A stretch of DNA of 64,000 nt, taken from assembly GCF_900182655.1 (NCBI RefSeq), contig NZ_FXTC01000006.1:186001-250000 (forward strand), written 5' to 3'. Of this stretch, positions 51,595 to 61,269 are shown in pieces. The position numbers and the translations under genes were made by a program. The notes beneath the pieces are model-generated. The model did not search any database, had not been told where the DNA came from, and was given only the letters and a program-made list of their open reading frames with translations. This DNA is from Chryseobacterium rhizoplanae. GTDB lineage: Bacteria > Bacteroidota > Bacteroidia > Flavobacteriales > Weeksellaceae. The number at the start of each line of letters is the position of its first letter. Positions within the stretch are counted from its first letter, which is position 1.

Positions 51595-53316
51595 ATGAGC
51601 TTACACGTAGACAGAAAACAATACGCCAATATATTAGGTCCTACAGCCGGAGATAAAATCAGACTGGGAGACACCGAAATTATTATTGAAATTGAAAAAG
51701 ATTTCACCCATTACGGAGACGAAGCCGTTTTCGGAGGAGGAAAAACAGTCCGTGACGGAATGGGACAGAATGTTACTGCTAAAAGAGATGAAGGTGTTCT
51801 GGACCTTTGCATCACAGGAGCTGTCATCATTGACCATTGGGGAATTGTAAAAGGTGATATCGGAATCAAAGACGGAAAGATTGTAGGAATTGGAAAAGCT
51901 GGAAACCCTGATACGATGGACGGTGTAAGTCCTAATATGATCATCGGAGCTTCAACTGAAGTTCACGGAGGAAAAGGGTATATCGTAACAGCCGGAGGTA
52001 TTGATACTCACATTCATTACATCTGCCCCCAACAGATCGAAACCTCTTTATATAGTGGAATTACTACCATGATTGGCGGAGGAACAGGTCCAAACGACGG
52101 AACCAACGCTACGACGGTTACTCCGGGAAAATTCAATATGCAGAAAATGCTCGAAGCGGCGGAAGAATATCCTATGAACCTTGGTTTCTTCGGAAAAGGG
52201 AACTGTTCAGCTGAAGAGCCTATCGAAGAACAGGTGGAAGCCGGAGCCTTAGGAGTAAAAATCCATGAAGACTGGGGAGCAACTCCTGCTACGATTGATG
52301 CAGCATTGAAAGTAGCTGATAAATATGACGTTCAGGTTGCCATCCACACCGATACTCTTAATGAAGGAGGTTTCCTTGAAGATACAATGAGAGCGATCAA
52401 CGGAAGGGTAATCCACACCTTCCACACAGAAGGAGCTGGAGGTGGCCACGCACCGGACATCATCAAAGCAGCAATGTACCCGAATGTATTGCCAGCTTCT
52501 ACAAATCCTACGCGTCCTTACACAGTAAATACAATCGATGAGCACTTAGACATGCTGATGGTTTGCCACCACCTGAGCAAAAATATTCCTGAAGATGTGG
52601 CATTTGCTGATTCCCGTATCCGCCCTGAAACTATTGCTGCTGAAGATATCCTCCATGACATGGGCGTTTTCAGCATCATGAGTTCAGACTCTCAGGCAAT
52701 GGGAAGACCGGGAGAAGTGATCACAAGAACATGGCAGACGGCAAGTAAAATGAAGGAGCAGAGAGGTGATCTTGCTGAAGATAAAGACAGTGGAAATGAT
52801 AACTACCGTGCAAAACGATATGTGGCCAAATACACGATCAACCCAGCTATAGCACATGGTATTTCAGAATATGTAGGATCTCTTGAAGAAGGAAAATTAG
52901 CAGATTTGGTGATCTGGAAACCTGCATTATTCGGAGTAAAACCGGAAATGATTGTAAAAGGAGGATTTGTAATTGCTGCTAAAATGGGAGATCCGAATGC
53001 ATCCATCCCAACACCTCAGCCCATTATTTACAGAAATATGTTCGGTGCTCACGGAAAAGCTAAGTTTGGTATTTGCGCCAACTTCGTTTCCCAGGTTTCT
53101 ATAGACAACGGAACCATCGCTTCTTATAAACTGGAGAAAATGATTCTTCCGGTAAAAAACTGCAGAAATATTTCAAAAAAAGATCTTATTCATAACGATA
53201 AAACTCCTTTAATTGAAGTGAATCCTGAAAACTATAAAGTAACGGTAGACGGTGAGTACATCACTTGCGAACCGGCGGAAACACTTCCTTTAACACAGCT
53301 GTATTATTTATTCTAA
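51595..53316 (+). CDS. ureC: Urease alpha (catalytic) subunit
   Basis: A 573-residue catalytic subunit. Every active-site residue known from Klebsiella urease is found at a constant offset of +5: nickel ligands His139 and His141 (DTHIH), carbamylated Lys222 and His224 (GVKIHEDWG), His251, His277 and Asp365 (SSDSQAMG). The flap Cys324 and the catalytic His325 (MVCHHLSK) are also at that offset. The enzyme should therefore be active once loaded with nickel by UreDEFG, whose genes follow. After its stop comes a palindromic repeat and then an outer-membrane protein gene. Confidence 0.98.
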   Translation: MSLHVDRKQYANILGPTAGDKIRLGDTEIIIEIEKDFTHYGDEAVFGGGKTVRDGMGQNVTAKRDEGVLDLCITGAVIIDHWGIVKGDIGIKDGKIVGIGKAGNPDTMDGVSPNMIIGASTEVHGGKGYIVTAGGIDTHIHYICPQQIETSLYSGITTMIGGGTGPNDGTNATTVTPGKFNMQKMLEAAEEYPMNLGFFGKGNCSAEEPIEEQVEAGALGVKIHEDWGATPATIDAALKVADKYDVQVAIHTDTLNEGGFLEDTMRAINGRVIHTFHTEGAGGGHAPDIIKAAMYPNVLPASTNPTRPYTVNTIDEHLDMLMVCHHLSKNIPEDVAFADSRIRPETIAAEDILHDMGVFSIMSSDSQAMGRPGEVITRTWQTASKMKEQRGDLAEDKDSGNDNYRAKRYVAKYTINPAIAHGISEYVGSLEEGKLADLVIWKPALFGVKPEMIVKGGFVIAAKMGDPNASIPTPQPIIYRNMFGAHGKAKFGICANFVSQVSIDNGTIASYKLEKMILPVKNCRNISKKDLIHNDKTPLIEVNPENYKVTVDGEYITCEPAETLPLTQLYYLF

Positions 53317-53362
53317 GATCAGCTTAAAGTAGAGTGTTTGAAACCAGAATTATTTGTCTTTT

Positions 53363-53465
53363 GTCATTCTGAACTCAGACTGAAGGTCTGCGAACGTAGT
53401 TCTGAAATGTAGTGAAGAATCTCATGGAATTTATCAAGGAGATTCTTCCTTCGTCAGAATGACAT
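53363..53465. repeat. REP-like palindromic element
   Basis: Outer arms TGTCATTCTGA (53363-53373) / TCAGAATGACA (53455-53465) and inner arms GAAGAATCTC (53415-53424) / GAGATTCTTC (53440-53449). It lies between ureC and the outer-membrane protein gene. It may act as a terminator or an attenuating hairpin inside the urease operon. Confidence 0.7.
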
Positions 53466-53533
53466 TTTCATAAACTCTCTTTATCCAAAGTTGATCTTTA
53501 GAATTTTAAAACAATTATAGAACTAAGTTTAAA

Positions 53534-54181
53534 ATGAAAAATTTAAATAAAACAGTTGTTTCTCTTGCCGTAGCCGGAATGTCTATGCTTTCAGGAAATG
53601 TAAGCGCTCAGTTTTTGGGCGGGCACAGGCTTAAAAGTGATGAAGAAGGGCCCAAAGGACAGTTTATGGTCTATGGTTCATTAGACTATTCTAAACTTAC
53701 AACTCCATCCAGCAGCAGCAGTACGGTATCAAGTGCGCCGCTTGGAGTAGGGTACTTCATCAACAATAATGATCTTATCGGAGTCAATTATGCGTACTCA
53801 CAGAATACAGTTGATCACAATGTAGTCTATAAGCAAAATGAAGCCGGTATCTGGTACAGCCCTTCACTGATGCTTGGAAAATACTTTGTACTGATCGGGC
53901 AGGTAGATGCTCACTATGTCTGGGGACAACAGCTTTCGACAGCATCAGACGCAATGCAGAACTTTAACGGATTCCGTCTTCGTGCGTATCCGTTGATCGG
54001 AATATTACTGGGAGGAGGCTGGGCTCTGAAATTCAAATTTGCAGAACTTTCCATGCTTCAGACGAAAACAAAAGAAGAAGGCTGGACGAAAAACTATATA
54101 GCCGGAATCAGTGGTTCAACATTCGGGGTAGGAATCTCCAAAAACTTAGACTTTAGAAAAAAATCCAAAAATGATAATTAA
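53534..54181 (+). CDS. Small outer-membrane beta-barrel protein of the urease operon
   Basis: A 215-residue protein with a signal peptide (MKNLNKTVVSLAVAGMSMLSGNVSAQ). Its alternating strands are typical of a small (8-10 strand) barrel: GQFMVYGSLDYSKL, PLGVGYFINNNDLIGVNYAY, YFVLIGQVDAHYVWG, GVGISKNLDF. I know no standard urease accessory protein like it. It lies between ureC and ureE and overlaps ureE by 11 bp, so it belongs to the operon. It may be a pore or sensor for urea or nickel at the outer membrane; this is position-based inference. Confidence 0.8.
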   Translation: MKNLNKTVVSLAVAGMSMLSGNVSAQFLGGHRLKSDEEGPKGQFMVYGSLDYSKLTTPSSSSSTVSSAPLGVGYFINNNDLIGVNYAYSQNTVDHNVVYKQNEAGIWYSPSLMLGKYFVLIGQVDAHYVWGQQLSTASDAMQNFNGFRLRAYPLIGILLGGGWALKFKFAELSMLQTKTKEEGWTKNYIAGISGSTFGVGISKNLDFRKKSKNDN

Positions 54182-54680
54182 TCAAATCATAGGCAATCTC
54201 TCAGAAAATCCTACAGGGAAAACCATAGATTATCTTGATCTGGAATGGTTTGAAACTACCAAAAGAATCCAGCGTAAAAAAACCAGACAGGGAACTGATG
54301 TTGCAATCAAGTTTCTCAGAGAAGGGCAGCGTTTGCGTGAAGGAGATATTCTTTTTGAGGATGCAGAAAAAATAATTGCGGTCAATGTTCTGGAAACAGA
54401 AGCTATCGTAATGTCGCCCGCTTCACTCCTGGAAATGGGTACCGTATGTTATGAGATCGGAAACAAACATATTCCGCTTTTCATTCAGAATGATAAAGTA
54501 TTGCTTCCTTTTGAAATGCCAATGTTCAGATGGCTGGAAGCAAGCGGGTTCAAACCGGAAAAACAATCTGTGAAGTTGTTGAATCTTCTTAAATCTAATG
54601 TAGAACCTCACGGACACGGAAGTCTGGGATCAACAATCTTTACAAAAATCTTAAAAATGGCCGCCCCGAAAGATGAATAA
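54171..54680 (+). CDS. ureE: Urease nickel metallochaperone UreE
   Basis: A 169-residue cytosolic chaperone that delivers nickel to the UreD-UreF-UreG-apourease complex. It has the start IGNLSENPTGKTIDYLDLEWFETTKRIQRKKT, the strand block DVAIKFLREGQRLREGDILFED, and VEPHGHGSLGSTIF near the end. There is no long His-rich tail, only PHGHG, so nickel storage is unlikely. It overlaps the preceding barrel gene by 11 bp and ureF by 8 bp, indicating translational coupling. Confidence 0.92.
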   Translation: MIINQIIGNLSENPTGKTIDYLDLEWFETTKRIQRKKTRQGTDVAIKFLREGQRLREGDILFEDAEKIIAVNVLETEAIVMSPASLLEMGTVCYEIGNKHIPLFIQNDKVLLPFEMPMFRWLEASGFKPEKQSVKLLNLLKSNVEPHGHGSLGSTIFTKILKMAAPKDE

Positions 54681-55371
54681 TATCAACATAAATTTCTTGT
54701 CAGGACTGCTTCATCTTGCAGATCCTACACTTCCCATCGGAGGGTATACTCATTCCAACGGACTTGAAACCTATGTGCAGGAAAGGATTGTACATAATTT
54801 AGCTACCGCAAAAGAATTTGTACAGAATATGCTTCAGTACAACCTTAAATTCAATGACGGAGCTTTTGTAAAACTGGCTTATGAAGCAGCTGAAAAAGGA
54901 GATCTGCAGGAATTGTTACTTCTTGATAATGAATGTAACGCTATAAAATGCCCGAAAGAAATCCGTCAGGCCAGTCAGAAACTGGGGATCAGGCTGATCA
55001 AAATCTTTAAAAGAAGAGATCATTTCCCTTTTATGGAAGCGTTTGAAAAAGCAGTACAAAATAAAGAGGCTAATTCTCACTACTGTATTGTGTTTGGAGT
55101 GTATGCTTACCTGATGAAAATCCCTTTATATGAAGCTCTTTTAGGATTCTATTATACCTCAGTGGCGGGAATGATTACCAATGCGGTAAAGCTTGTTCCT
55201 CTTGGGCAGCTGGATGGACAGGATATTCTATTCTCACTATATCCCGTAATGGAAAAAACAGTTTTGGAAACCATGGAGCTGGACAGAGACATGGTAGGAC
55301 TTTGTAATACGGCTTTCGATATCAGATGCATGCAGCATGAGAGGTTGTACTCAAGACTTTATATGTCGTAA
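54673..55371 (+). CDS. ureF: Urease accessory protein UreF
   Basis: A 232-residue all-helical protein that works with UreD and UreG in carbamylation and nickel insertion, probably as a GTPase regulator. Signatures: LLHLADPTLPIGGYTHSNGLETYVQE at the start, AKEFVQNMLQY, VYAYLMKIPLYEALLGFYYTSVAGMITNAVKLVPLGQLDGQ. It overlaps ureE by 8 bp. A 122-bp non-coding gap follows before ureG; it contains AACTTAGCGCCCATAGCGTT, which looks like a repeat fragment. Confidence 0.93.
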   Translation: MNNININFLSGLLHLADPTLPIGGYTHSNGLETYVQERIVHNLATAKEFVQNMLQYNLKFNDGAFVKLAYEAAEKGDLQELLLLDNECNAIKCPKEIRQASQKLGIRLIKIFKRRDHFPFMEAFEKAVQNKEANSHYCIVFGVYAYLMKIPLYEALLGFYYTSVAGMITNAVKLVPLGQLDGQDILFSLYPVMEKTVLETMELDRDMVGLCNTAFDIRCMQHERLYSRLYMS

Positions 55372-55493
55372 AAGGTGAAAAAGTAAATTGGCGATTGCCC
55401 TCTGCTGAGTGAAACGCCCTTGCGATCGTAAAATATTCACGATAAAAAAACTTAGCGCCCATAGCGTTAAAAAACAAGTAAAATTTTAGAAAA

Positions 55494-56132
55494 ATGGAAA
55501 ACAGAAAATACATAAAAGTAGGAGTTGCAGGCCCCGTAGGTTCAGGAAAAACTGCATTACTGGAACGTTTAAGCAGAAAATTATTCGGGACTTATGACCT
55601 TGGAGTCATCACCAATGATATTTATACCAAAGAAGATGCTGAATTTATGGCTAAAAACAGCCTTCTTCCCCACGACAGAATTATTGGAGTAGAAACAGGA
55701 GGCTGCCCTCACACTGCCATCCGCGAAGATGCAAGTATGAACCTTGAAGCTGTAGATGAACTGGCGGCACGTTTCCCGGAGATCGAACTGGTTCTTATCG
55801 AAAGTGGAGGAGATAACCTTTCAGCCACATTCAGCCCGGACCTTGCAGACGTTACTATTTTCATCATCGATGTGGCAGAAGGAGAAAAAATCCCTAGAAA
55901 AGGAGGTCCTGGTATCACAAGATCAGACTTATTGATCATCAATAAAATTGACCTTGCCCCTTACGTAGGAGCCAGCCTTGAGGTAATGGAAAATGATGCC
56001 AGAAGAATGAGAAAAGGAAATCCTTTCGTATTCACAAACCTTAAAACAGATGAAGGACTGGACAAAGTAATAGGTTGGATTAAAAAATATGCTCTTTTAG
56101 AAGAAGTTGAAGAACCGAACTTAGTAAGATAA
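55494..56132 (+). CDS. ureG: Urease accessory GTPase UreG
   Basis: A 212-residue SIMIBI-class GTPase that powers nickel delivery to urease. P-loop [17 protein letters not shown], the nickel-binding [18 protein letters not shown] (Cys-Pro-His motif), [21 protein letters not shown] and the guanine-specificity [10 protein letters not shown] are all present. Its stop is directly followed by the ureD start. Confidence 0.97.
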   Translation: MENRKYIKVGVAGPVGSGKTALLERLSRKLFGTYDLGVITNDIYTKEDAEFMAKNSLLPHDRIIGVETGGCPHTAIREDASMNLEAVDELAARFPEIELVLIESGGDNLSATFSPDLADVTIFIIDVAEGEKIPRKGGPGITRSDLLIINKIDLAPYVGASLEVMENDARRMRKGNPFVFTNLKTDEGLDKVIGWIKKYALLEEVEEPNLVR

Positions 56133-56921
56133 ATGGACAGTCGTTTAAATATAATTGCAGGATTCAAGGGAGGAGAATCCTATATGAAAGATCTTTATGT
56201 CTCACTTCCTTTCAGAGTAGTATCTGTAGGACAGCGGAAAAGTGACAAAAAGCTCTATCAGATGGTGATGAGCTCCTCTCCGGGAATTCTGGATGGAGAC
56301 CACTACCATTTGGAGGTTGCTCTTGAAAAAGGATCTGCCCTTCAACTGCAGTCGCAATCCTATCAGAGGCTTTTCAACATGAAAGATAAAGCACTTCAGG
56401 AACTTAATGTTTCCATGGAAGATGAAACGTCTTTTGCTTACGTTCCTCATCCTATAGTTCCGCATGAAAACTCCAATTTTAAGAGTAAAGCGAATATTCA
56501 TATCGAGAACAACAGTCAGATTATCATCAGTGAGATCATTACCTGCGGAAGAAAACATTATGGAGAAGTTTTTAAGCTGAAACGTTTTCAGAATGTAATG
56601 GAAATCTACCACAATAATAAGCTGGTAGTAAAAGATAATGTTCTCATTCAGCCTGATATGATTCCGATCAGCAGCATCGGGAACCTGGAACAGTATACCC
56701 ACCAGGGAACTCTAATCTTCTATAGTACAAAGGAAAATGTAGACAAAAACGGATTGATTGAAGAGGTTGTTGAAGCCGCCGCACCGCACCATGAACAAAT
56801 GGAAGTAGGGGTGTCTGCAATGGATGACAATGGTTTTGTAGTAAGAGCTTTGGGGCATGGAGGAGAGTTGATGTACAATTTCTTCCTGCATATTCAGGAA
56901 ATTCTCTGGTCACTCGGGTAG
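56133..56921 (+). CDS. ureD: Urease accessory protein UreD
   Basis: A 262-residue accessory protein (UreD/UreH type of the H. pylori naming), scaffold of the UreDFG complex that loads nickel. Signatures: SSSPGILDGDHYHLEVALEKGSALQLQSQSYQRLF, YVPHPIVPHENSNFKSKANIHIE, IISEIITCGRKHYGE, DNGFVVRALGHGGELMYNFF. It starts 1 bp after the ureG stop. A strong palindrome follows, probably ending the core operon. Confidence 0.95.
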   Translation: MDSRLNIIAGFKGGESYMKDLYVSLPFRVVSVGQRKSDKKLYQMVMSSSPGILDGDHYHLEVALEKGSALQLQSQSYQRLFNMKDKALQELNVSMEDETSFAYVPHPIVPHENSNFKSKANIHIENNSQIIISEIITCGRKHYGEVFKLKRFQNVMEIYHNNKLVVKDNVLIQPDMIPISSIGNLEQYTHQGTLIFYSTKENVDKNGLIEEVVEAAAPHHEQMEVGVSAMDDNGFVVRALGHGGELMYNFFLHIQEILWSLG

Positions 56922-56928
56922 AAAAGGA

Positions 56929-56963
56929 GAGCCTTGTCAAGGTTTTAAACCTTGACAAGGCTC
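56929..56963. terminator. 35-bp near-perfect palindrome after ureD
   Basis: Arms GAGCCTTGTCAAGGTTT (56929-56945) and AAACCTTGACAAGGCTC (56947-56963) separated by 1 bp. It probably acts as a terminator of the core urease operon, or as a dispersed repeat; no clean T-run follows. Confidence 0.6.
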
Positions 56964-57002
56964 CTCATATAATGATTCATCTACAAAGTTTGCGAGAGGC
57001 GT

Positions 57003-57073
57003 ATTCAATAGAAGCGGGCTTTAGCCCGCTTAACAAAAAGAAATCTTCCATTGGCTTTAGCCAAAACTTAATA
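57003..57073 (+). repeat. Dispersed two-hairpin repeat, copy 4
   Basis: TTCAATAGAA, palindrome GCGGGCTTTAGCCCGC, spacer, then TTGGCTTTAGCCAAAACTTAA. Same layout as copies 1-3. Confidence 0.8.
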
Positions 57074-57102
57074 AAGAATCTGAAATAACAGAATTAATAA
57101 AA

Positions 57103-57804
57103 ATGGATAGTACAGTTTGGGCACTTCTTTTGAGTGCCGTTTCAATAAGTTTCATACATACCGCTTCAGGGCCGGATCACTACCTGCCGTTTATCGTGAT
57201 TTCAAAATCAAAGAAGTGGAGCGGTATGAAAACAGCAATATTAACGGTTGTCTGCGGTTTCGGACACGTATTCAGTTCTCTGATTTTAGGCTTTATCGGG
57301 GTTTTCCTGGGATGGCAGCTCAATAAGATTTCCTGGTTTCAGGATATCAGAGGAAATTTCTCAGGATGGGCGCTGCTGATCTTTGGAGGAGTTTATCTGG
57401 TATATGGTCTCATTCAGGCTATCAGAAACAAACCTCATAAGCATTTTGATGTAATGGGTGATGATGTTTATGTATACGAGCATAATCACAGTGAAGTAGT
57501 AATGCCTCAAAAAAGAATAAAAGTGACACCGCTTGTACTTTTCATGATTTTCGTAATGGGACCCAGCGAACCTTTGATTCCTTTATTATTCTATTCAGGA
57601 GTAAAACATTCAATGTCTGAAATTGCTGTTCTGGTAACTTCTTTCACTGTAACTACCGTCTTGACAATGCTTGGAATGGTTCTTCTGGGACGTTATGGTT
57701 ATTCAACACTGTTCAATACCGAGAAACTGGAAAGATATATGGGAGTGGTGAGCGGAGCTGTAGTAACCGTTTGCGGAGTGGGAATGGTCTTTCTTGGATG
57801 GTAA
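57103..57804 (+). CDS. UreH-like nickel permease
   Basis: A 233-residue inner-membrane protein with about six helices. The first carries HTASGPDHYLP (His19, Asp25, His26), equivalent to the HX4DH metal-selectivity motif of NiCoT/RcnA transporters. FIMVMGPSEPL-type sequence (MIFVMGPSEPLIPLLFY) follows a His-rich loop (HKHFDVMGDD, YEHNHSE). Such proteins next to urease genes supply nickel. Uptake rather than export is inferred from the context. Confidence 0.82.
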   Translation: MDSTVWALLLSAVSISFIHTASGPDHYLPFIVISKSKKWSGMKTAILTVVCGFGHVFSSLILGFIGVFLGWQLNKISWFQDIRGNFSGWALLIFGGVYLVYGLIQAIRNKPHKHFDVMGDDVYVYEHNHSEVVMPQKRIKVTPLVLFMIFVMGPSEPLIPLLFYSGVKHSMSEIAVLVTSFTVTTVLTMLGMVLLGRYGYSTLFNTEKLERYMGVVSGAVVTVCGVGMVFLGW

Positions 57805-58000
57805 ACGAGTTCCGGGGTTCGAGTGGTAGAGTTTGAGAGTAAGAGAGTGGAATTGTTTAAGGTTTAAAGTTGTTATCCTTATCACTGATAATTGACAATT
57901 CACCCTTTACTTATGAAGCAAAATTGATTCTGTCTCCAATGTCTATCATCTATCCGTCTCTTATCTTAATATCCACAACTATTAATACAATAAAAAAACT

Positions 58001-58888
58001 ATGAACGAATTTTTCAAAAAACTCCCTTTTATAGACCATGTTTTGAAAGGAATCGGGCAGATTATGCTCCAGGAAAACAGGTGGACAGGACTTCTGTTTC
58101 TTATAGGAATCTTTATGGGAAGCTGGCAGTGCGGGGTGGCAGTATTGCTTTCAACGGCAGCCGGAACTTTCACTGCCATGAAACTTAACTATGCCAAATC
58201 TGAAATCAATGCCGGACTTTACGGCTTCAGTGCGGCACTTGTAGGAGTAGCATTATCCTTTCTGTTTGAGACTACATTGCTGATCTGGATTTTAATAGTG
58301 CTGGGTGGAGCGTTGGCAGCTGTTATTCAGCATTTCTTTATCCAAAAGAAAATTCCGGTGTTTACTTTTCCTTTCATTATCATTACCTGGATATTGGTTT
58401 TTGCACTCCACCATTTTACGCATATTCCACCATCTGCGATGTTGAGCAGTGAAGTGGTGCCTACAGACTATGATGATTTTCTTGCCTGTACCAATGGTTT
58501 TGGTGAAGTGATATTTCAGGGTGGAGTACTTTCAGGAATGATCTTCTTTCTTGCCGTTTTCATCAGTTCTCCCATAGCGGCTTTATATGGGCTCGCAGCT
58601 TCTATTCTTGGGGCAGGATTATCACAGTTGAACGGAGAACCTATTAAAGAAATCCACATGGGATTATTTGGTTTTAATGCCGTGCTTTCAGCAATTGTTT
58701 TTTCCGGAGTCAAAAAAACAGACGGTCTATGGGTACTTATTGCTGTTCTTATCACTATTGCCATTGATGATCTTTTAATAGACAATCATTGTCTGGATAT
58801 TGTAGGTGGAGTATTTACTTTTCCATTCGTAGCTGGAACGTGGATTACGCTTTTAATTCAAAAAATATTTCTTAAAACGAAAGCGTAG
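58001..58888 (+). CDS. Urea transporter
   Basis: A 295-residue inner-membrane channel of the UT family with two similar halves, each about five helices. Repeated motifs GLYGFSAALVGVA and GLFGFNAVLSAIV, with LNGEPI-type loops near the second, are the selectivity-filter halves of urea channels. It should pass urea down its gradient to the cytosolic urease. GA-rich filler lies on both sides. Confidence 0.88.
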   Translation: MNEFFKKLPFIDHVLKGIGQIMLQENRWTGLLFLIGIFMGSWQCGVAVLLSTAAGTFTAMKLNYAKSEINAGLYGFSAALVGVALSFLFETTLLIWILIVLGGALAAVIQHFFIQKKIPVFTFPFIIITWILVFALHHFTHIPPSAMLSSEVVPTDYDDFLACTNGFGEVIFQGGVLSGMIFFLAVFISSPIAALYGLAASILGAGLSQLNGEPIKEIHMGLFGFNAVLSAIVFSGVKKTDGLWVLIAVLITIAIDDLLIDNHCLDIVGGVFTFPFVAGTWITLLIQKIFLKTKA

Positions 58889-59022
58889 CTTTTGAGTTTG
58901 AGAGTTGAAGGGGTTGAAGGTTGTGGAGCTTTAAGAGTGAGAATTTTTCCAGTCTCTCATCTCTTCGTCTATTATCTCTCATCTCTCATCTCTTATCTAA
59001 TTATAATTTAACTAAACAAAAA

Positions 59023-61269
59023 ATGAAAATAACAAAAATAGCAGCTGTATTTCTGGTCATGGCATTCAGTGGAAAAATGATGGCGCAGGAAACAGAAAAA
59101 CAGTTGCTGATTAAAGATGCAGATGACAAATTTCCCATTGCAGATGCTTTGGTAAAATATGACCACGGGAACAGCCATACTCATACAGCGGCAGATGGTA
59201 TGTTTGCCATCCCTGTGAAATCCCTTCCTGATACTCTTGTGATCAGCCGTCAGGGATATGATGAGATAAAATGGGTGGTAACCGGCGATGAAGATAAAAA
59301 TAAAGCTATTTTCTTACAGCATAAGCCTTTTCAGATTTCTGAAGTGGCCATCAATCACAGTTCGTTTTTATCGGCCATTACCAAAGTGGATCTGAATAAA
59401 TTTCCGGTAAATTCAGCACAGGATTTATTGAGAAAAGTGCCGGGATTGTTTATTGCACAACATGCCGGAGGAGGAAAGGCTGAACAGCTTTTTTTAAGAG
59501 GATTTGATGCCGATCATGGTACTGATGTCAGTGTGAATGTGGACGGAATGCCGGTGAATATCGTTTCTCATGCCCATGGTCAGGGATACTCAGATTTACA
59601 CTTCATAATTCCTGAAACCGTCAATAATATTGACTTCGGAAAAGGGGCCTATTATATGGATCGTGGAGATTTTAATACGGCAGGATATGTAGATTTTCAG
59701 ACCTATAATGGGTTAAAAAACAGTATGATTAAGCTGGAAGGAGGTTCGTTCAATTCAAAAAGAGTGTTGGGGATGTTCAATATTCTGCATGATGATCTTG
59801 GGCGGAAAAATGCCTATATAGCAGCAGAATACAACTATACAGACGGGCCTTTTGATGTAAAGCAGAATTTCAACAGAGTCAATATTTTCGGGAAATACAA
59901 TCAATGGCTTACAGATAATGATTACTTCAATATTCAGTTTTCAACATTCAATTCTTCATGGAATGCTTCCGGGCAGATTCCGGAACGTGCCGTAGATGAA
60001 GGAATTATTGGCAGATGGGGAAGTATAGACCCTACGGAAGGCGGTAAAACTTCCAGAACAAACCTTCAGATGAATTTCAAGCACATTATTTCCCCTTCCG
60101 AGCAGATTGATGCCATGGCTTTCTATTCAAAGTATAATTTCAACCTCTATTCCGATTTTACCTTTAATTTAAAAGATAAAGATCACGGAGATGAAATTCA
60201 GCAGACCGACGGAAGAAATATTTATGGAGCTGAAGTGAAATATACAAAGACATTTTCCCTTGCAAACAGCTCTTTAAACTGGACTTCAGGAATAGGGTTA
60301 AGAAATGATGACATTAATACTTTACAGCTTAATCATGTTTATCACAGAGATATGCTGCTTGACAGACTATCTGACGTGACAGGAACGGAAACCAATCTTC
60401 ACGCGTACTCAGGACTGGTATGGAAAACAGGAAAATGGACCATTAACCCTGCTTTGAGAGTAGATCATTTTATTTTTAATATGCATAATCTGCTGGATGT
60501 GGAACAACTGCCGTCCGGACAGTCAAAAGAAGCAACAAGATTAAGTCCGAAATTGAACTTCTCTTACGCTCAGAACGATAACGTGATGTGGTTCCTGAAA
60601 ACAGGGATGGGCTTCCACTCCAATGACCTGAGAGTAGTTGTTCCCAATAAAAATGAAAATACCCTTCCGTATTCTATTGGAGCAGATTTCGGGGTGAGAT
60701 TACATCCTTTCAAATCATTGATTATTACTCCGGCATTATGGTATATGGATCTGCAGCAGGAATTTGTTTATGTAGGAGATGACGCTGTAGTAGAGCCTTC
60801 CGGGAAGTCCAGACGCTTCGGTGCTGATCTTGGAGTTCGTTTCCAGCCGTTGGAAAACTTTTATCTTAATGCTGATATCAACTATTCTCACGCGAGATTT
60901 ACTGAAGAAGAAAAGGGACAGGATTACGTTCCGCTTGCTCCGGTGGTGACCAGTACAGGATCCGTAAACTGGGATTTCATGGATGGTTTTTCTTTAGGAC
61001 TTCAATATCGATATCTGGGAGCAAGACCAGCAGTAGAGGATAACAGTATCAGAACCAAAGCTTACTTTGTAAATGATCTGATGCTTTCCTATAACCGCCA
61101 GAAATGGGGAGCAAATGTTCAGCTTAACAATCTTTTCAATGTAAAATGGAATGAAGCTCAGTTTGCAACCGAAACTCAGTTGAAGGGAGAAGCAGAACCT
61201 GTTACAGATCTTACCTACACACCGGGAAGTCCTTTTGGAGTGAGAGTAGGAGTGTATTATAAGTTCTAA
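59023..61269 (+). CDS. TonB-dependent receptor, probable nickel or urease-linked uptake
   Basis: A 748-residue outer-membrane receptor from the ATG at 59023, where the signal MKITKIAAVFLVMAFSGKMMAQ begins; a frame open from 58921 adds a non-signal stretch and was rejected. A carboxypeptidase-regulatory-like domain (DADDKFPIADALVKYDHGN...) is followed by the plug (NSAQDLLRKVPGLFIAQHAGGGKAEQLFLRGFDADHGTDV; MPVNIVSHAHGQGYSDLHF) and a 22-strand barrel ending FGVRVGVYYKF. The plug is rich in His and Asp (HAGG, DADHGTD, SHAHGQ). With the nickel genes beside it, nickel-complex uptake is a reasonable inference. Confidence 0.85.
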   Translation: MKITKIAAVFLVMAFSGKMMAQETEKQLLIKDADDKFPIADALVKYDHGNSHTHTAADGMFAIPVKSLPDTLVISRQGYDEIKWVVTGDEDKNKAIFLQHKPFQISEVAINHSSFLSAITKVDLNKFPVNSAQDLLRKVPGLFIAQHAGGGKAEQLFLRGFDADHGTDVSVNVDGMPVNIVSHAHGQGYSDLHFIIPETVNNIDFGKGAYYMDRGDFNTAGYVDFQTYNGLKNSMIKLEGGSFNSKRVLGMFNILHDDLGRKNAYIAAEYNYTDGPFDVKQNFNRVNIFGKYNQWLTDNDYFNIQFSTFNSSWNASGQIPERAVDEGIIGRWGSIDPTEGGKTSRTNLQMNFKHIISPSEQIDAMAFYSKYNFNLYSDFTFNLKDKDHGDEIQQTDGRNIYGAEVKYTKTFSLANSSLNWTSGIGLRNDDINTLQLNHVYHRDMLLDRLSDVTGTETNLHAYSGLVWKTGKWTINPALRVDHFIFNMHNLLDVEQLPSGQSKEATRLSPKLNFSYAQNDNVMWFLKTGMGFHSNDLRVVVPNKNENTLPYSIGADFGVRLHPFKSLIITPALWYMDLQQEFVYVGDDAVVEPSGKSRRFGADLGVRFQPLENFYLNADINYSHARFTEEEKGQDYVPLAPVVTSTGSVNWDFMDGFSLGLQYRYLGARPAVEDNSIRTKAYFVNDLMLSYNRQKWGANVQLNNLFNVKWNEAQFATETQLKGEAEPVTDLTYTPGSPFGVRVGVYYKF

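Noticed and set aside
57811..57830. GGTTCGAGTGG segment resembling a tRNA T-arm
   Set aside because: It is part of GA-rich filler with no cloverleaf partners.
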